From Maratus speciosus (Eukaryota; Arthropoda; Arachnida; Araneae; Salticidae), in contig OZ010800.1 in the NCBI GenBank assembly GCA_963932465.1, positions 97,545,307 to 97,609,306 on the forward strand: a DNA stretch of 64,000 nucleotides, written 5' to 3'. The number at the start of each line of letters is the position of its first letter. Within the stretch, counting starts at the first letter, position 1. Below, piece after piece: positions 32,514-42,779 of this stretch. The translations under genes were made by a program, and so were the position numbers. The notes beneath the pieces were generated by a model. It did no database searches, had not been told where the DNA came from, and was given only the letters and a program-made list of their open reading frames with translations.

Positions 32514-33829
32514 GGGTAAGTCTAGGCTAGATGGTCATAGTTTTTACAGATTGAAATAAAAATTCTTAGAATGAAAATAAAACAAATATTTATGCATATT
32601 TAAAATCCTTATACATATACTCATCCTATTTTAGCAAAAAATAATTAAATATTGAGAACAAAAAGTGGGAAACAAAATTGAAATTAAAATGGCAGATAAC
32701 CATCTCTCCTTCAAGCCTAGGAGAGATGGTCATCCAATATAAGAAAGAAAAAGAGCAGTTAAAATAGCAAAAAATAACACATTTTATATAGTTAATCATG
32801 AAAAACATACAGAAAATTCTAAAGATGCAATTATATCACAGAAAATGAGTGAATAAAATTCGAATAAAGAAAATTTGAAGTATAATTTCAAGCCTTCAAT
32901 TTTCGTAAAATTTTACCTGATTTTTGCAAGGTCTTTATTGTTTGCGCATGTTTCATGGGACCACTTCAGACACCTTATGCATTATATCCAGTCATCCTTT
33001 TTGGTTGTGGTATTATATTCTTCTCCACAACAAACACAGTAATCCTCACCCAATTCTATTCCCTCGGAATCTGTAGAATCTGATAATTTCAAATGTATTT
33101 CATATTCTTCGCTACTTAAAGTGTCGGGTTTTTTTTCTCGCGTTTATTTTAGACATTTTTACGGTTTTTGGATTATTTATCAACTTTTATCTGTTTCTGG
33201 GATGAAAGTTTCCGACGTTTTTTTCAAAATCTTTTGAAAGAAAAAAAAAACTTCGTTAGACCCTATATTATATTATTATTATTGAAATATTTATTTTAGT
33301 TAAAATTTAAACAATTATATCAGTTAATATAATTATAAACATAAAAGATGAATAATTATTTTAAATATAATTATATTTAGTTAAAATCCTCACTCCGTAT
33401 AATTGGGAACTATTAATTAAAGGTGGTCGTCTCTCTTCCATTTAATGTGGCCATCTATCCTGAAATTGAAGAACAAATGGCCACCCAATTTAAAGCCTCA
33501 CTTCGCCATTGTAAGTCTTTGTTTTAGACTTAGAAGGAAATATTGGATTATACATGTGCCTTAAAAGTCCGTATATTAAAATAAAATGTAACATACGTAC
33601 TGCAAAACATTTAGATACCAAACTCAACAAAAATATCTAACCACTAAACAAAATAAACATTAAAATTACACTTACTTTTTATAATCAAAAAACACAGCTG
33701 CACGTCGTAATGCATGAAGTCGTTGGACTATTTCCTACGAACAAAGTTTATGCTGAAATGTATGATCAAGTTTTGGAAATATTTAGACTTACCATCTCTC
33801 GTCTATGGCCATCTCGCCTAGAGTTACCC
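32514..33829 (-). mobile_element. pogo-like TIR element, internally decayed
   Basis: The left end GGGTAAGTCTAGGCTAGATG and right end CATCTCGCCTAGAGTTACCC are inverted repeats of ~27 bp, with TA outside on both sides (32512-32513 and 33830-33831). Similar AGAGATGGTCAT/TGGCCATCT motifs recur inside near 32700-32735 and 33425-33480. A remnant of a transposase C-terminus lies on the minus strand at 32913-33125. The size (1.3 kb) is shorter than an intact pogo/Tigger element, and the N-terminal DNA-binding and DDE parts are not recognisable. Confidence 0.8.
32913..33125 (-). pseudogene. Zinc-finger tail of a pogo/Tigger-type transposase
   Basis: Read on the minus strand, the fragment contains DYCVCCGEEY, then DDWI, a TAA stop at 32982-32984, then CIRCLKWSHETCANNK. 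It ends at TAA 32913-32915. The spacing C-x2-C ... W-I-x-C-x2-C-x4-H-x2-C matches the PHD-like finger found at the extreme C-terminus of many arthropod pogo/Tigger transposases (family knowledge). The acidic SEEYEIHLKLSDSTDSEG stretch before it is also typical. The single in-frame stop sits between the two halves of the finger, so the remnant is dead. No catalytic DDE segment is recognisable upstream at 33130-33829. Confidence 0.7.
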
Positions 33830-33831
33830 TA

Positions 33832-34640
33832 TTTGTTCAGCTTATATTGATCACTCATAATTTACTCCAAAAGAGAACTAGTCAGATGTTTAAATCCTAA
33901 AACTTTCATGTATCTCAGATACGTTGATACTTCAAAATTCTCTGTCAAAGTGCAAACATTGGACCCATCACGAGGATTCTAAAAGTATAGGTTTCAGAAC
34001 TGTATGAATTTTAAAAAAGGAAATATAAAAATCGCATTTTTTACATAAATTAATGAATTTCAGCACCCATACTCTGAGAAGTCTGCAATGAAAATTCCCA
34101 TCACAATCGTAATAAAAATAACACCTGTTAGGATGTATACCGTCATGCCAAATAAGGATTTATTTATATGAAAGTGTAACAGAAAATGAAATTTGATTAA
34201 TTCCGTGCATTAGTCTTTGATAAATAGCTAGAGGCAAAAATCTTGAAAAACACAACATAGCAACACCAGCTTTTATTTGGCAAGTAAACCTAAGCATGAA
34301 CAAGTTAGTTTAATATCTAACACTATGCTAAATTTCATGAAAATACATGCATTATTCCTTGAGTAGAGCAATTGCGGAACTCGTATTCAAGCGCCACATG
34401 TTGTTCGTTTTATACCGAAATCCAATATGCACCAAATTACTGAATATAAACTTTTATTAAATTCGGTGCATTAGTTCTTGAGATAGAGCACCCTTTTTTG
34501 TTATCTTTTTGTCACATACAGACAGAAACACAGATACGCATTTTTTAAAAACTGTCAAAACATATTCAAAACCTTCTAAAACGCATAAATTCGTCGAAAA
34601 CGCGTTATTACTTTCTCGTAAAAAGAGACCAAACTACTAA
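33832..34640. other. Unassigned stretch with a family R-related segment
   Basis: 34500-34625 contains CACATACAGACAGAAACACA, AAACGC(A)TAAATTCGTCGAAAA and TTACTTTCTCGTAAAAA, similar to 2610-2750. The rest shows repeated TTCCGTGCATTAGT/CGGTGCATTAGTTCTTGA phrases near 34200 and 34460, which hints at another diverged array. Confidence 0.4.
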
Positions 34641-34654
34641 GCAATATCAACCAC

Positions 34655-34800
34655 TAAAATGTGATCTGGCCACGCGTTCCACCAAGATACGACATACCAG
34701 ACAAGGTTCAGTTTAATATGACAATCAAATTCTATTTAGCTCATGAACTTCATCCGCGAACTGAATGACGTGGCTGGGGACCTGAAATACAATCACTAAA
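34655..34800 (-). repeat. Inverted single monomer of the 142-bp satellite
   Basis: Its reverse complement matches one unit of 31617-32197: GGATTTTAGTGATTG, TCCCCAGCCACGTCATTCAG, GATGAA(G)TTCAT and TATCTTGGTGGAACGCGTGG. Divergence is clearly higher than within the main array. Confidence 0.75.
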
Positions 34801-35130
34801 ATCCAGCGACATCATTTTAAACAATTAAAATTTCAATGTAAGATTAGTGTTTCATTTTGTATTTTACTTTAAATATATTGCGTACTTTCAATTTTATATC
34901 CATACATGGCTATCTTGCATGGTTTGCTTTCCCAATTTTTAAACAGTGTATACGAATTTATATGCAAGATTTTGTAATTCTACGATTTGTTTATTTTCAT
35001 CATTTCAATTTATCGCAGTATATGGACAATTAAAGATAATACCTCATTTTCTTTGCTTCTATATGCTATTATTAAATCTATGTTCTCAGCAATATCGCTC
35101 AGACTAATCCCTCTGAGGGAAGTCCTAATT
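34801..35130 (+). repeat. Dispersed repeat family D, copy 2
   Basis: Collinear with 11960-12272 and ending with the same TCCCTCTGAGGGA hairpin, here followed by AGTCCTAAT. It directly follows the inverted satellite monomer. The CTAA before T fits a Helitron-type terminus. Confidence 0.65.
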
Positions 35131-35247
35131 AAATTATATTTTTTATTTACAGTTGATTAATTGCATATTTACACGTAAATCTCAAGCAGAAAAAAAAATT
35201 AAAGCAATTAACTTATTACGCACGAAACAAATATGATGTGGAAATTA

Positions 35248-36842
35248 TCTCCCTATTCTAAAAAAAAGTAACTACCGCTGTCACCGCCGCCGCCACCGCC
35301 GGATTTGATGTGGCCGGAGGTCTTTCTTCGTTAATATTAAGAAAAATAACACGTACAAAAATATGAAAATCGATAGTGTTATACAGAAATGTTTGATAAA
35401 CACGCTGATGCAGACAGTTTTCAAATCGAAGAATTATTTTAAGAGATATTTAATGCTAAAGTTGGATATAATCGTTCACTAAAAAAGTTTTATAGGAGCA
35501 TAAACTATTCATGGGAATTTAATCATTTTTAGATCATTTTATACGTTTGAAGTTTCCGGTGTGCAGACTGTATTTCTTTTTTTAATTTGATTCATTTTTT
35601 GAGGTTTTATTTCTATTTTAAATTTAAATTTTCAGCATTTCGAGAGATATTTTTTACTTATTTTAGAAATTTGTACTAATTTGCTGTTTGCTTCAAATAA
35701 TAATAAAAAAATATTTATACGTGTGAATAAATTAAAAATTTATTTACACGTGAACAGAACTATTATAAACAGACCAAAAAAAAAAAAAAATAAGGAATTA
35801 GAATTAAATAATTATGTACAAAGAGCAGGAACTTATTAAAAATTACGTCATAAAATTTATATTTACACGTGAATTTTAGAAAAGAGAAATTTTAGAAAGA
35901 GAGAAAGGAAATTGTAAAATAATAAATTCATTAACATGCGTTAGATGTCTTAAATAGGAAAAATTACGCCATAGTTACGTCACATTGCAGTTATTACATA
36001 AAATGAACGCAAAATAATATTGCAAAACAGTTTAAATTTAGAAATTGTGATAGATATTTATTTGATATTTTGAGAGGATACTTTGCAACTATATTTGTTA
36101 GGAAAGCGCAAATAATATTTAATTTCTAACAAAAGTATTTTCAAGTGAATATTAAAAAGAGAAAGGATAGTTTGGTCAAAATTACGTCAGATTAAAACGA
36201 TTAATTTAAAATGTCTTATTTAAAAGAACTTTCTTTTCGCTTTGTTAAAAAATAGCGGGAGAAAGACTCTGTTTACATAATTCCTTTTATATTAGCTTAT
36301 TTTGAAATGTTTAACTTATTTTACTTAATCAAAGACGAAGACAACGATTGTATCTTTGGTACTACCTAGTTATCCCGTCGACCAAAAATCTGTCATTCGC
36401 CAAACTATAAGATTAAATGCCAATAATGGTTGATCGTAAATGTCATATTAACTTGACTTTAAGCAATTTACACGTGTCTACGTCATCAAGTTATATTTGC
36501 TTCGACGTTTTATTTGTATATGTTGCACTAATTTATTTGTTCTTTCGTTATTTAAAATAAAAATTATGTCAATTTGTATAATTTGGCGAGTGGTCTGGCG
36601 ATTTATATAATTTGGCGAAATTGGTCGACGGGATAATCAAGCAGTACCGCAACGGATTTGACCTTAAAATTCCCCAATCACAGAGAAATGAATAGAAATC
36701 CGTTTATAGGGAGATCGCCTGTGTTTTTTATATTATAATTCAATCTTCCGAAATCTTTTTAAAGCCGATCAAATTAGCGTAGAGTCTGCGGTGTCTGAAC
36801 GGGTGTTGACGAGCGTAGCTCATAGGGGTCAGAACCCCCTAG
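35248..36842 (+). mobile_element. Non-autonomous Helitron HelN-3, complete
   Basis: Starts TCTCCCTATTCTAAAAAAAA after A at 35247 and ends GGTCAGAACCCCCTAG at 36842 before T. The 3' hairpin (GGGGT-CAGA-ACCCC) abuts the CTAG. The 3' ~90 bp (from AGCCGATCAAATTAGCGTAG) is a close relative of the HelN-2 end, and the 5' ~1 kb matches HelN-2 and HelN-1. It contains a GC-rich (CCGCCG)n-type tract shortly after its 5' end, shared with HelN-1 but absent from HelN-2. It is 1,595 bp, with no genes. Confidence 0.88.
36370..36636. mobile_element. 267-bp MITE nested in HelN-3
   Basis: TTATCCCGTCGACCAA at the left and TTGGTCGACGGGATAA at the right are perfect 16-bp TIRs. A second inverted pair (CGCCAAA / TTTGGCG) lies further in. 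The outer flanks GGTACTACCTAG and TCAAGCAGTACC also pair partly. The target duplication is not clear. Confidence 0.75.
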
Positions 36843-36850
36843 TGTCATAT

Positions 36851-37590
36851 ATTAAAACTATACATTTGAAATTATTTTTTGCGATAATTCGAATATTATT
36901 TACTTATCTTATGGACAATATACATGTGACAACATATTGGGAATCTCATGCTTTAAAAGTAGCGCGGCTAACAAATTTGTTTAAATATTTCATCCCTTGA
37001 TGCAACATAAATGAAGGTAAATGCTTACAGAGAATATTTTCGATTTCAACTTATTTCATACGAATTATTATTAAATCAATAATTATTAGAAAATTAGTAT
37101 ATAACTTATTAAATAAAATAAACAATTTACATTTTAAAAATTAAATGGAAATATGAATAATGGTGCATTAAAATAGAAAAAGTATAAGAACATGTTTCTG
37201 TAGATATCTAAAAATCGATTAAAACTATACATTTGAAATTATTTGGGATAATTCGTATATTATTTAATTATCTTATGGACAATATACATGTGACTACATA
37301 TTGGGAATCTCATGCTTTAAAAGTATCGCGGCCAACAAATTTGTTTAAATATTTCATCCCTTGATGCAACATAAATGAAGGTAAATGTTTGCAGAAAATA
37401 TTTTCGATTTCAACTTATTTCGTACGAATTATTATTAAATCAATAATTATTAGAAAATTACTATATAACTTATTAAATAAAATACCCAATTTGCATTTAA
37501 AAAATGAAATTGAAATATGAATAATGATGCATTAAAATAGAAAAAAAATTAGAACATGTTTCTGCAGATATCTAAAAATCGATTAAAACA
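36851..37590. repeat. 367-bp tandem duplication
   Basis: ATTAAAACTATACATTTGAA starts at 36851 and again at 37218. The two units are collinear through CTTATGGACAATATACATGTGAC, TTTCATCCCTTGATGCAACA and ATCTAAAAATCGATTAAAAC. The third start near 37580 is cut short. The units are highly similar, so the duplication is recent. It begins 8 bp after the HelN-3 end. Confidence 0.9.
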
Positions 37591-37919
37591 TAAAATTTAA
37601 GCTAAAAATTTCAAAATGCAATGCATTTCCAAGGTTTTGAATTCCAAGAAGTTTTTTTTTTTTTTTTCTTTTTTTTATCTTTGAACGCAAAGAAAGAATA
37701 TTGTTATAAAAGTAGAGAAGCAGCGACATTTTAAAACTAAACATTTTATAGAAGCGGGATTTCAAATGTGTAACTGATTTTATTTACCAATTCCAAAAGC
37801 AACCGTCAGCTGTAGCGACAGCGGTGGATGAGGAGAGAGTATTAGAAAAATGTTTAATTCAAACGGAAAAGCATGGCAGCACAATTACTGAAAATAGTCA
37901 TTGTTTTTTATTATATGAT

Positions 37920-38025
37920 TTAATCTTCCATAACCAGCTACTATTTTAAAACAAGGTATATTACCAGGTTTTTAAAGTCTGAATGGGGGTTGGCCTGTGT
38001 AGTTCGCAGTGGCAGAGCTCCCTAG
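37920..38025 (+). mobile_element. Helitron 3' end, HelN-4 fragment
   Basis: CTGAATGGGGGTTGGCCTG...GTTCGCAGTGGCAGAGCTCCCTAG followed by T. It aligns with the HelN-2 and HelN-3 3' ends (CTGAACGGG(G)GTTGG, GTAGCTC, GGCAGAGCC(T)CCTAG). Its 5' boundary is not located, and only the terminal ~100 bp can be supported. Confidence 0.65.
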
Positions 38026-38842
38026 TCTTTAATAATAATGTTAACTTTCGCTCCGTTTTGTGTCTCTGTATTGGTACTCTTGCAATTTAGTTTGTGTTTG
38101 TAATTTGAATTATATTTGTTTTTTAGTAAATAAAATATTTTTTAAGGACTGCTTGACTTTTAGAATACCCTATATTATTGAATGAACGTTAAAAATAATT
38201 ATTTAACAAGAAAAACAGTAAATTCTTTATATTGTTTACTTTTTAAGTATTTATTCCTGTAACAGTGGAAGAAGAATTCCCATAGAGGAAGAACACATAG
38301 TTATAAAAGAATTCAAAAAAAAAAAAAAAAATGTGTTTTATGTCATTATATTATTTTGATTGAGGTTATTGAAACATCTTCAGTTTTCCTATCTGATATT
38401 GTTTGTATCGCGAATATGCATAAAAATATATGCAATTATTTATTACACTTTATTTTTTATTGAGCGAGCTTTTACAGATATAAAAACACAAACACATATA
38501 TAGAGATAAACAATAAAGTTCACATAATTTGTAGAATATAAAACAAGATCCCGAAAATGATAATAAAATGCACAGGATATGATGCATTTGATTCTTTTTT
38601 AACTCTTGATCGTGAATTTTGCAATATCTTACATAACATATCTTGAAGAGATATTTGGTAAACAAATTGAATTTCATACAAGCTTTTATATTTTGAAAGT
38701 TAATATCTGCCATTATGCTTTATTCATATTTAAAATGAAAAGTCTGGATAGTTTTTAGAAAGCGAAAGTAATTGAACTGATGGAAATGATAACATAATCA
38801 TAATGTATTCGATTTCTTGCACTTGATTCTTTTGTCTATGTA

Positions 38843-39910
38843 CAGTCGTGGAAAAAAAAAGTAAACACCCCCTACTAACCCAACAAACAATTACCGTAGA
38901 AGAAAGTTACTGGTACCACACGATTAGAAATAAAGTCTACTTTTGAATGATATATGTAAAATTTGCTTAGGGGGTCATCTACATATTTAAACGAACCATA
39001 ACTTTGCTTTTTTCAAAAGCAGTACATAATTCTAACAGCATAAATGAACTCCACACCTTTTAATTAGCCTAAAAGCAAATTTTTATGCAATTCGTACGAT
39101 AGGTTTCTGAGAAATTAATTATTTTAAAAAGAGGGTATTTTAGGGTTGTATCCAAATTGAAGTTCGGTACTCGATTATTGACCGAGAGAGCCTCCTTCTT
39201 GATCAAGATATCTTAAGCGCTACTCAAGCACTCATTGAAGAGTGCTAGATTACAGGATAGCACAAGAAATTTCAAAATATCTGGCCACTTCTATCATAGA
39301 CGGCTCCTTAAACCATCATTTTGCCGTTTTTTAAGCATAATTTGAATACTACTTGGAAGAAAAATGTGAAATTTGGGATTTCCATAAAGCAGGACTTAAT
39401 AAATCTAATTCCATCAAAAAATTGCAAGTTGCAATTCATATTTTTTTCGAATATTAATTTCATAATTCATAATTCATATCATAAAATTATAAAAATTGCA
39501 AATTCAATGCATTTATGTTTGGATATTTTTGTATTATTGCTGCACAAAATATTAGCACATTAGGAGTATAATTTCACGAGATATTAATAAAAATATGAAA
39601 ATATAATTTAACATAAGAAGCACTAAATTTTGATCGTTTATAATTCAAAAACTTATCGTTCAAATGACTTCCAATTTGGTGTCTAGGCATAGTTTGAACC
39701 GAAGATTTGAAATATCTTGTTAAAATTGGGTATTGTTATTGAAAAAAATGAAGTTTGTGTTCATTTTAATATGTAGATGGCCCCTTATACAAATGTTATA
39801 TACATCATTTAAAAGTAGACTTTATTTCCAATCGTTTGGTACCAGTAACTTTCTTCTACGATAATTTGTTGAAGAGTTAGTAGGGGTGTTTACTTTTTTT
39901 TCCACGACTG
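38843..39910. mobile_element. 1,068-bp Tc1-like TIR element
   Basis: The left end CAGTCGTGGAAAAAAAAAGT and the right end ACTTTTTTTTCCACGACTG start imperfect TIRs of ~160 bp (to ~39000 and from ~39755). They continue through the ACTAACCCAACAAACAATTA block, CTTCTACG and AAGTAGACTTTATTTCCAAT. TA lies at 38841-38842 and 39911-39912. The CAGTCGTGGAAAA terminus is typical of Tc1-type elements. The interior has no recognisable DDE transposase, only short A+T-rich frames. Confidence 0.88.
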
Positions 39911-39914
39911 TACA

Positions 39915-42560
39915 ATTTGACAAATATTTTACATAGTGATAGAGATATGATAAACAAAGTGAAATAAGACAAAAACTGTCATATTTTATAAATTCTAGTG
40001 ACAGAAATACCTATTCATTAATGCTTTTTTTTCTAGATGAGAGGTGATTCTAGATTCGTGCTATTCAAAAACTTTACTAAATACGGAGATATTCAATAAA
40101 AAGTCAAGATTGTCAAGAAAAGTGTTCCTGAAACTTATGAATATAATTTAAGTGTTTAATATCATCTTATTCTTCAATTCTTATATTGTTTAATTTAAAT
40201 AACATTATTATTTTATTTTAAAGTTTTACTTTTAATTTGCTTTAGATTATTAGCGCAGATTTACGAGTTCTAGACGCCACATGGCGGCTAAATGTTTTTC
40301 TTTGTCCACTAACATTTGGTGCCTAAGTCACCATGTGTTTTATTTTAAGATAATGTATCGTACACTAAAACAAATGTTTGAAGTATATTTTGATTATTAT
40401 AGTACACACATTCAGAATTCTTTAATCATGTACTTTTATATGACAAAATCATAATAAGAAATATTGTTTTCCTAATGTCATGACTGCTTAGCTCATACAA
40501 GTTTTACACTGTATTTTGTTCAACTTTATCTTCTGACTGTTCATAGTTTAATATTTATATTATTCTAACTTAATATTCAAAATTCAAGAATTTCATGATT
40601 AAATTAAATATACACATTTGAAGTAATTAGTCTGTGTTTTATTGTACATGTGTATATATATTAAATAAATTATTTTTCACTTTTAATTCCTGAGATTTTT
40701 GCTTAGTTTTCCCCTATATAAACACTATTTTTATATACGTTTGTTTCACAATTTGGCCATTGGTTATTTTGGGTTTAGAAACTATTGGCTTCATCCAGAT
40801 TTTGCAAATTTGCACCTATACTTATAGGCAGAATTTTGTGTGGTTAAGATATATTTTTTGCTCTATTAAATATTTTCGAATGTTCACAGTCAACAGTTTA
40901 AAGTTGATTTAAAGAACTGAAAGACATGAAGCAAAAGTTAAATCCATCTTGAAGTATTCTAGAAGTATCCGGGTCTAATAGAATTGTTAGACTATCTATG
41001 CGATTCTTATATTTGATTATGATGTATGGAATTATTGTAGAACTCTTATACTTCTAAATTGTCTTTTACTATTAAAATATATAAATTTGAATTTTTTTTT
41101 TTTTTTTTTTTTTTGCACAAAATAAACTTGAAGTATTTCGAAAAATGAAAACCCATTTAGCATTGTCATTTTTTAATATTTACAGACAACAGAATGTAAG
41201 ATTCATCTTGAGATTTTATAGAATAATTCTTTTAACAAAATCTTCCTGAAACTAAAATTAAATCCTTCTTGAAATATTATAGGAGTACCCTAGGCAATAT
41301 TTTTGTTGGAGCAAACATTCAGTTCTTAAATGTTGGTCATTTTTAATGACTGGTGATACAGCTGTAAAATTTTAAACATTTTTTATTATGTTTTGTTAGT
41401 AAAAATTATGAATATGAAAATGTTGTTCTTCTTTACATAAAAAATAACAGGGAAGTATTTCAACAAATGAGAATTTTTTATTAAAATGTTTAAATTCATC
41501 TAAATATAGAGTTATTACACCCATTTCAAGATTTCACTTTAAGTTAAAGCAGGTGAAATTAATTTATTGTAACACAATTCTTTCTGTATCATTTCTTTTA
41601 TTGTTCTGTATAATTTCTTTCTGTTATATTTTGTATTACTAGTAAAAAATAAATTTTAATTTATTTCCCTTTTCTTTACAGAAATAATAGAATTGCTCAT
41701 TTATAAAACGCCACAAACTTCTAAATGCAATATTCCATGGTTCCAGCTAAAAGACTTCATAAAATAAAATGTAATAAATCTAATTTAATGAAACGTAATT
41801 AAAGTCCTTTTTCTCATTTTTAGCCTGATATAGATTGCAAAGTATATTTTGTAATAGGAGCAGGATATAAATCAGAGCAACTAGATTTTATTAAAGAAAG
41901 ACGGATTTGAACGAAAGTTGAAACATATAGAAATGGGAGGAGTTTGAATGATACTATTAGAAACTGATAATTCGAGTTAAGTTAATTATGAAGTGTTTAT
42001 ATACACTCAAAGAAAACCATAGGCATACTATTAGATTAACATAAATTTATAGCAAGAATGAAAACAGAAAATATGTTAAACAATATAACATTAACGTTTT
42101 AGGATCCTTCAAAATATTCTTTATCGACTATCCAAAGTACACCACCTTATATGTAGGATCGGACAGATAACACCCACTTTATCAGGCGTGATTCGATGCA
42201 GACTTCCTTTCAGGACGTAGACAAAGTCTTCTGAATATCGAAAACGTATACCGAGCAGTGATTTATTTATTTTCGGTGTGTGGTTGGAATCACATGGTGA
42301 CAAATAACGGGAGTATACAGGATACAGCTATACTTACATTGAAATCTGTTCTCAAGTAACTATCTCAGCAGAATCAGGGGTCTGTCCAGACTTTTCTCAC
42401 AGGGTCCTGTTTTAGTGAAATTGTGAAGTTCTTCTTATTTTTATGAAAATGCTAGTCATAATTTTGTGAATTTTATATTATCGATGTCTTCATGTTCTCT
42501 CCTTCATATATAAAAAGCTAAGTAATATGCTCTTTGGTGAGTTCAACTGCCTACTTACAG
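39915..42560. other. A+T-rich stretch, no assigned feature
   Basis: A T-run lies at 41091-41114. Phrases such as TCTTGAA(G)TATTCTA(G)AAGTA and TTCTTGAAATATTATAGGAGTA near 40950 and 41268 suggest an old duplication. The minus-strand 60-codon frame at 42121-42303 is more protein-like in composition than its neighbours, but I recognise nothing in it. Confidence 0.3.
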
Positions 42561-42579
42561 GCCAGATTTTATTTTTAAA

Positions 42580-42775
42580 TGACTAAATTTGTGAAAAATT
42601 CAATTTGAAGGTGACAAAATTCTGTGAAAGGTCTATTTTAGAGACAAATAATTTTGTGAAGGGTCCTGTTTTGTGATAAAATGTTTTGTGAAGTGTAATG
42701 TTTGGGGATAAAAAATTTTGTGAAGGGTCCTGTTTTAAGGTAAATTATTTTGTGAAGGGTCCTTTAAAGGACCTA
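42580..42775 (+). repeat. Short-period minisatellite, 35-50-bp units
   Basis: The phrase TTTTGTGAA(G)GGTCCTGTTTT(A/G) recurs at ~42615, 42652, 42700, 42717 and 42750 with variable spacing. It also appears singly near 42400. The array is irregular and confined to ~200 bp. Confidence 0.7.
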
Positions 42776-42779
42776 AATT

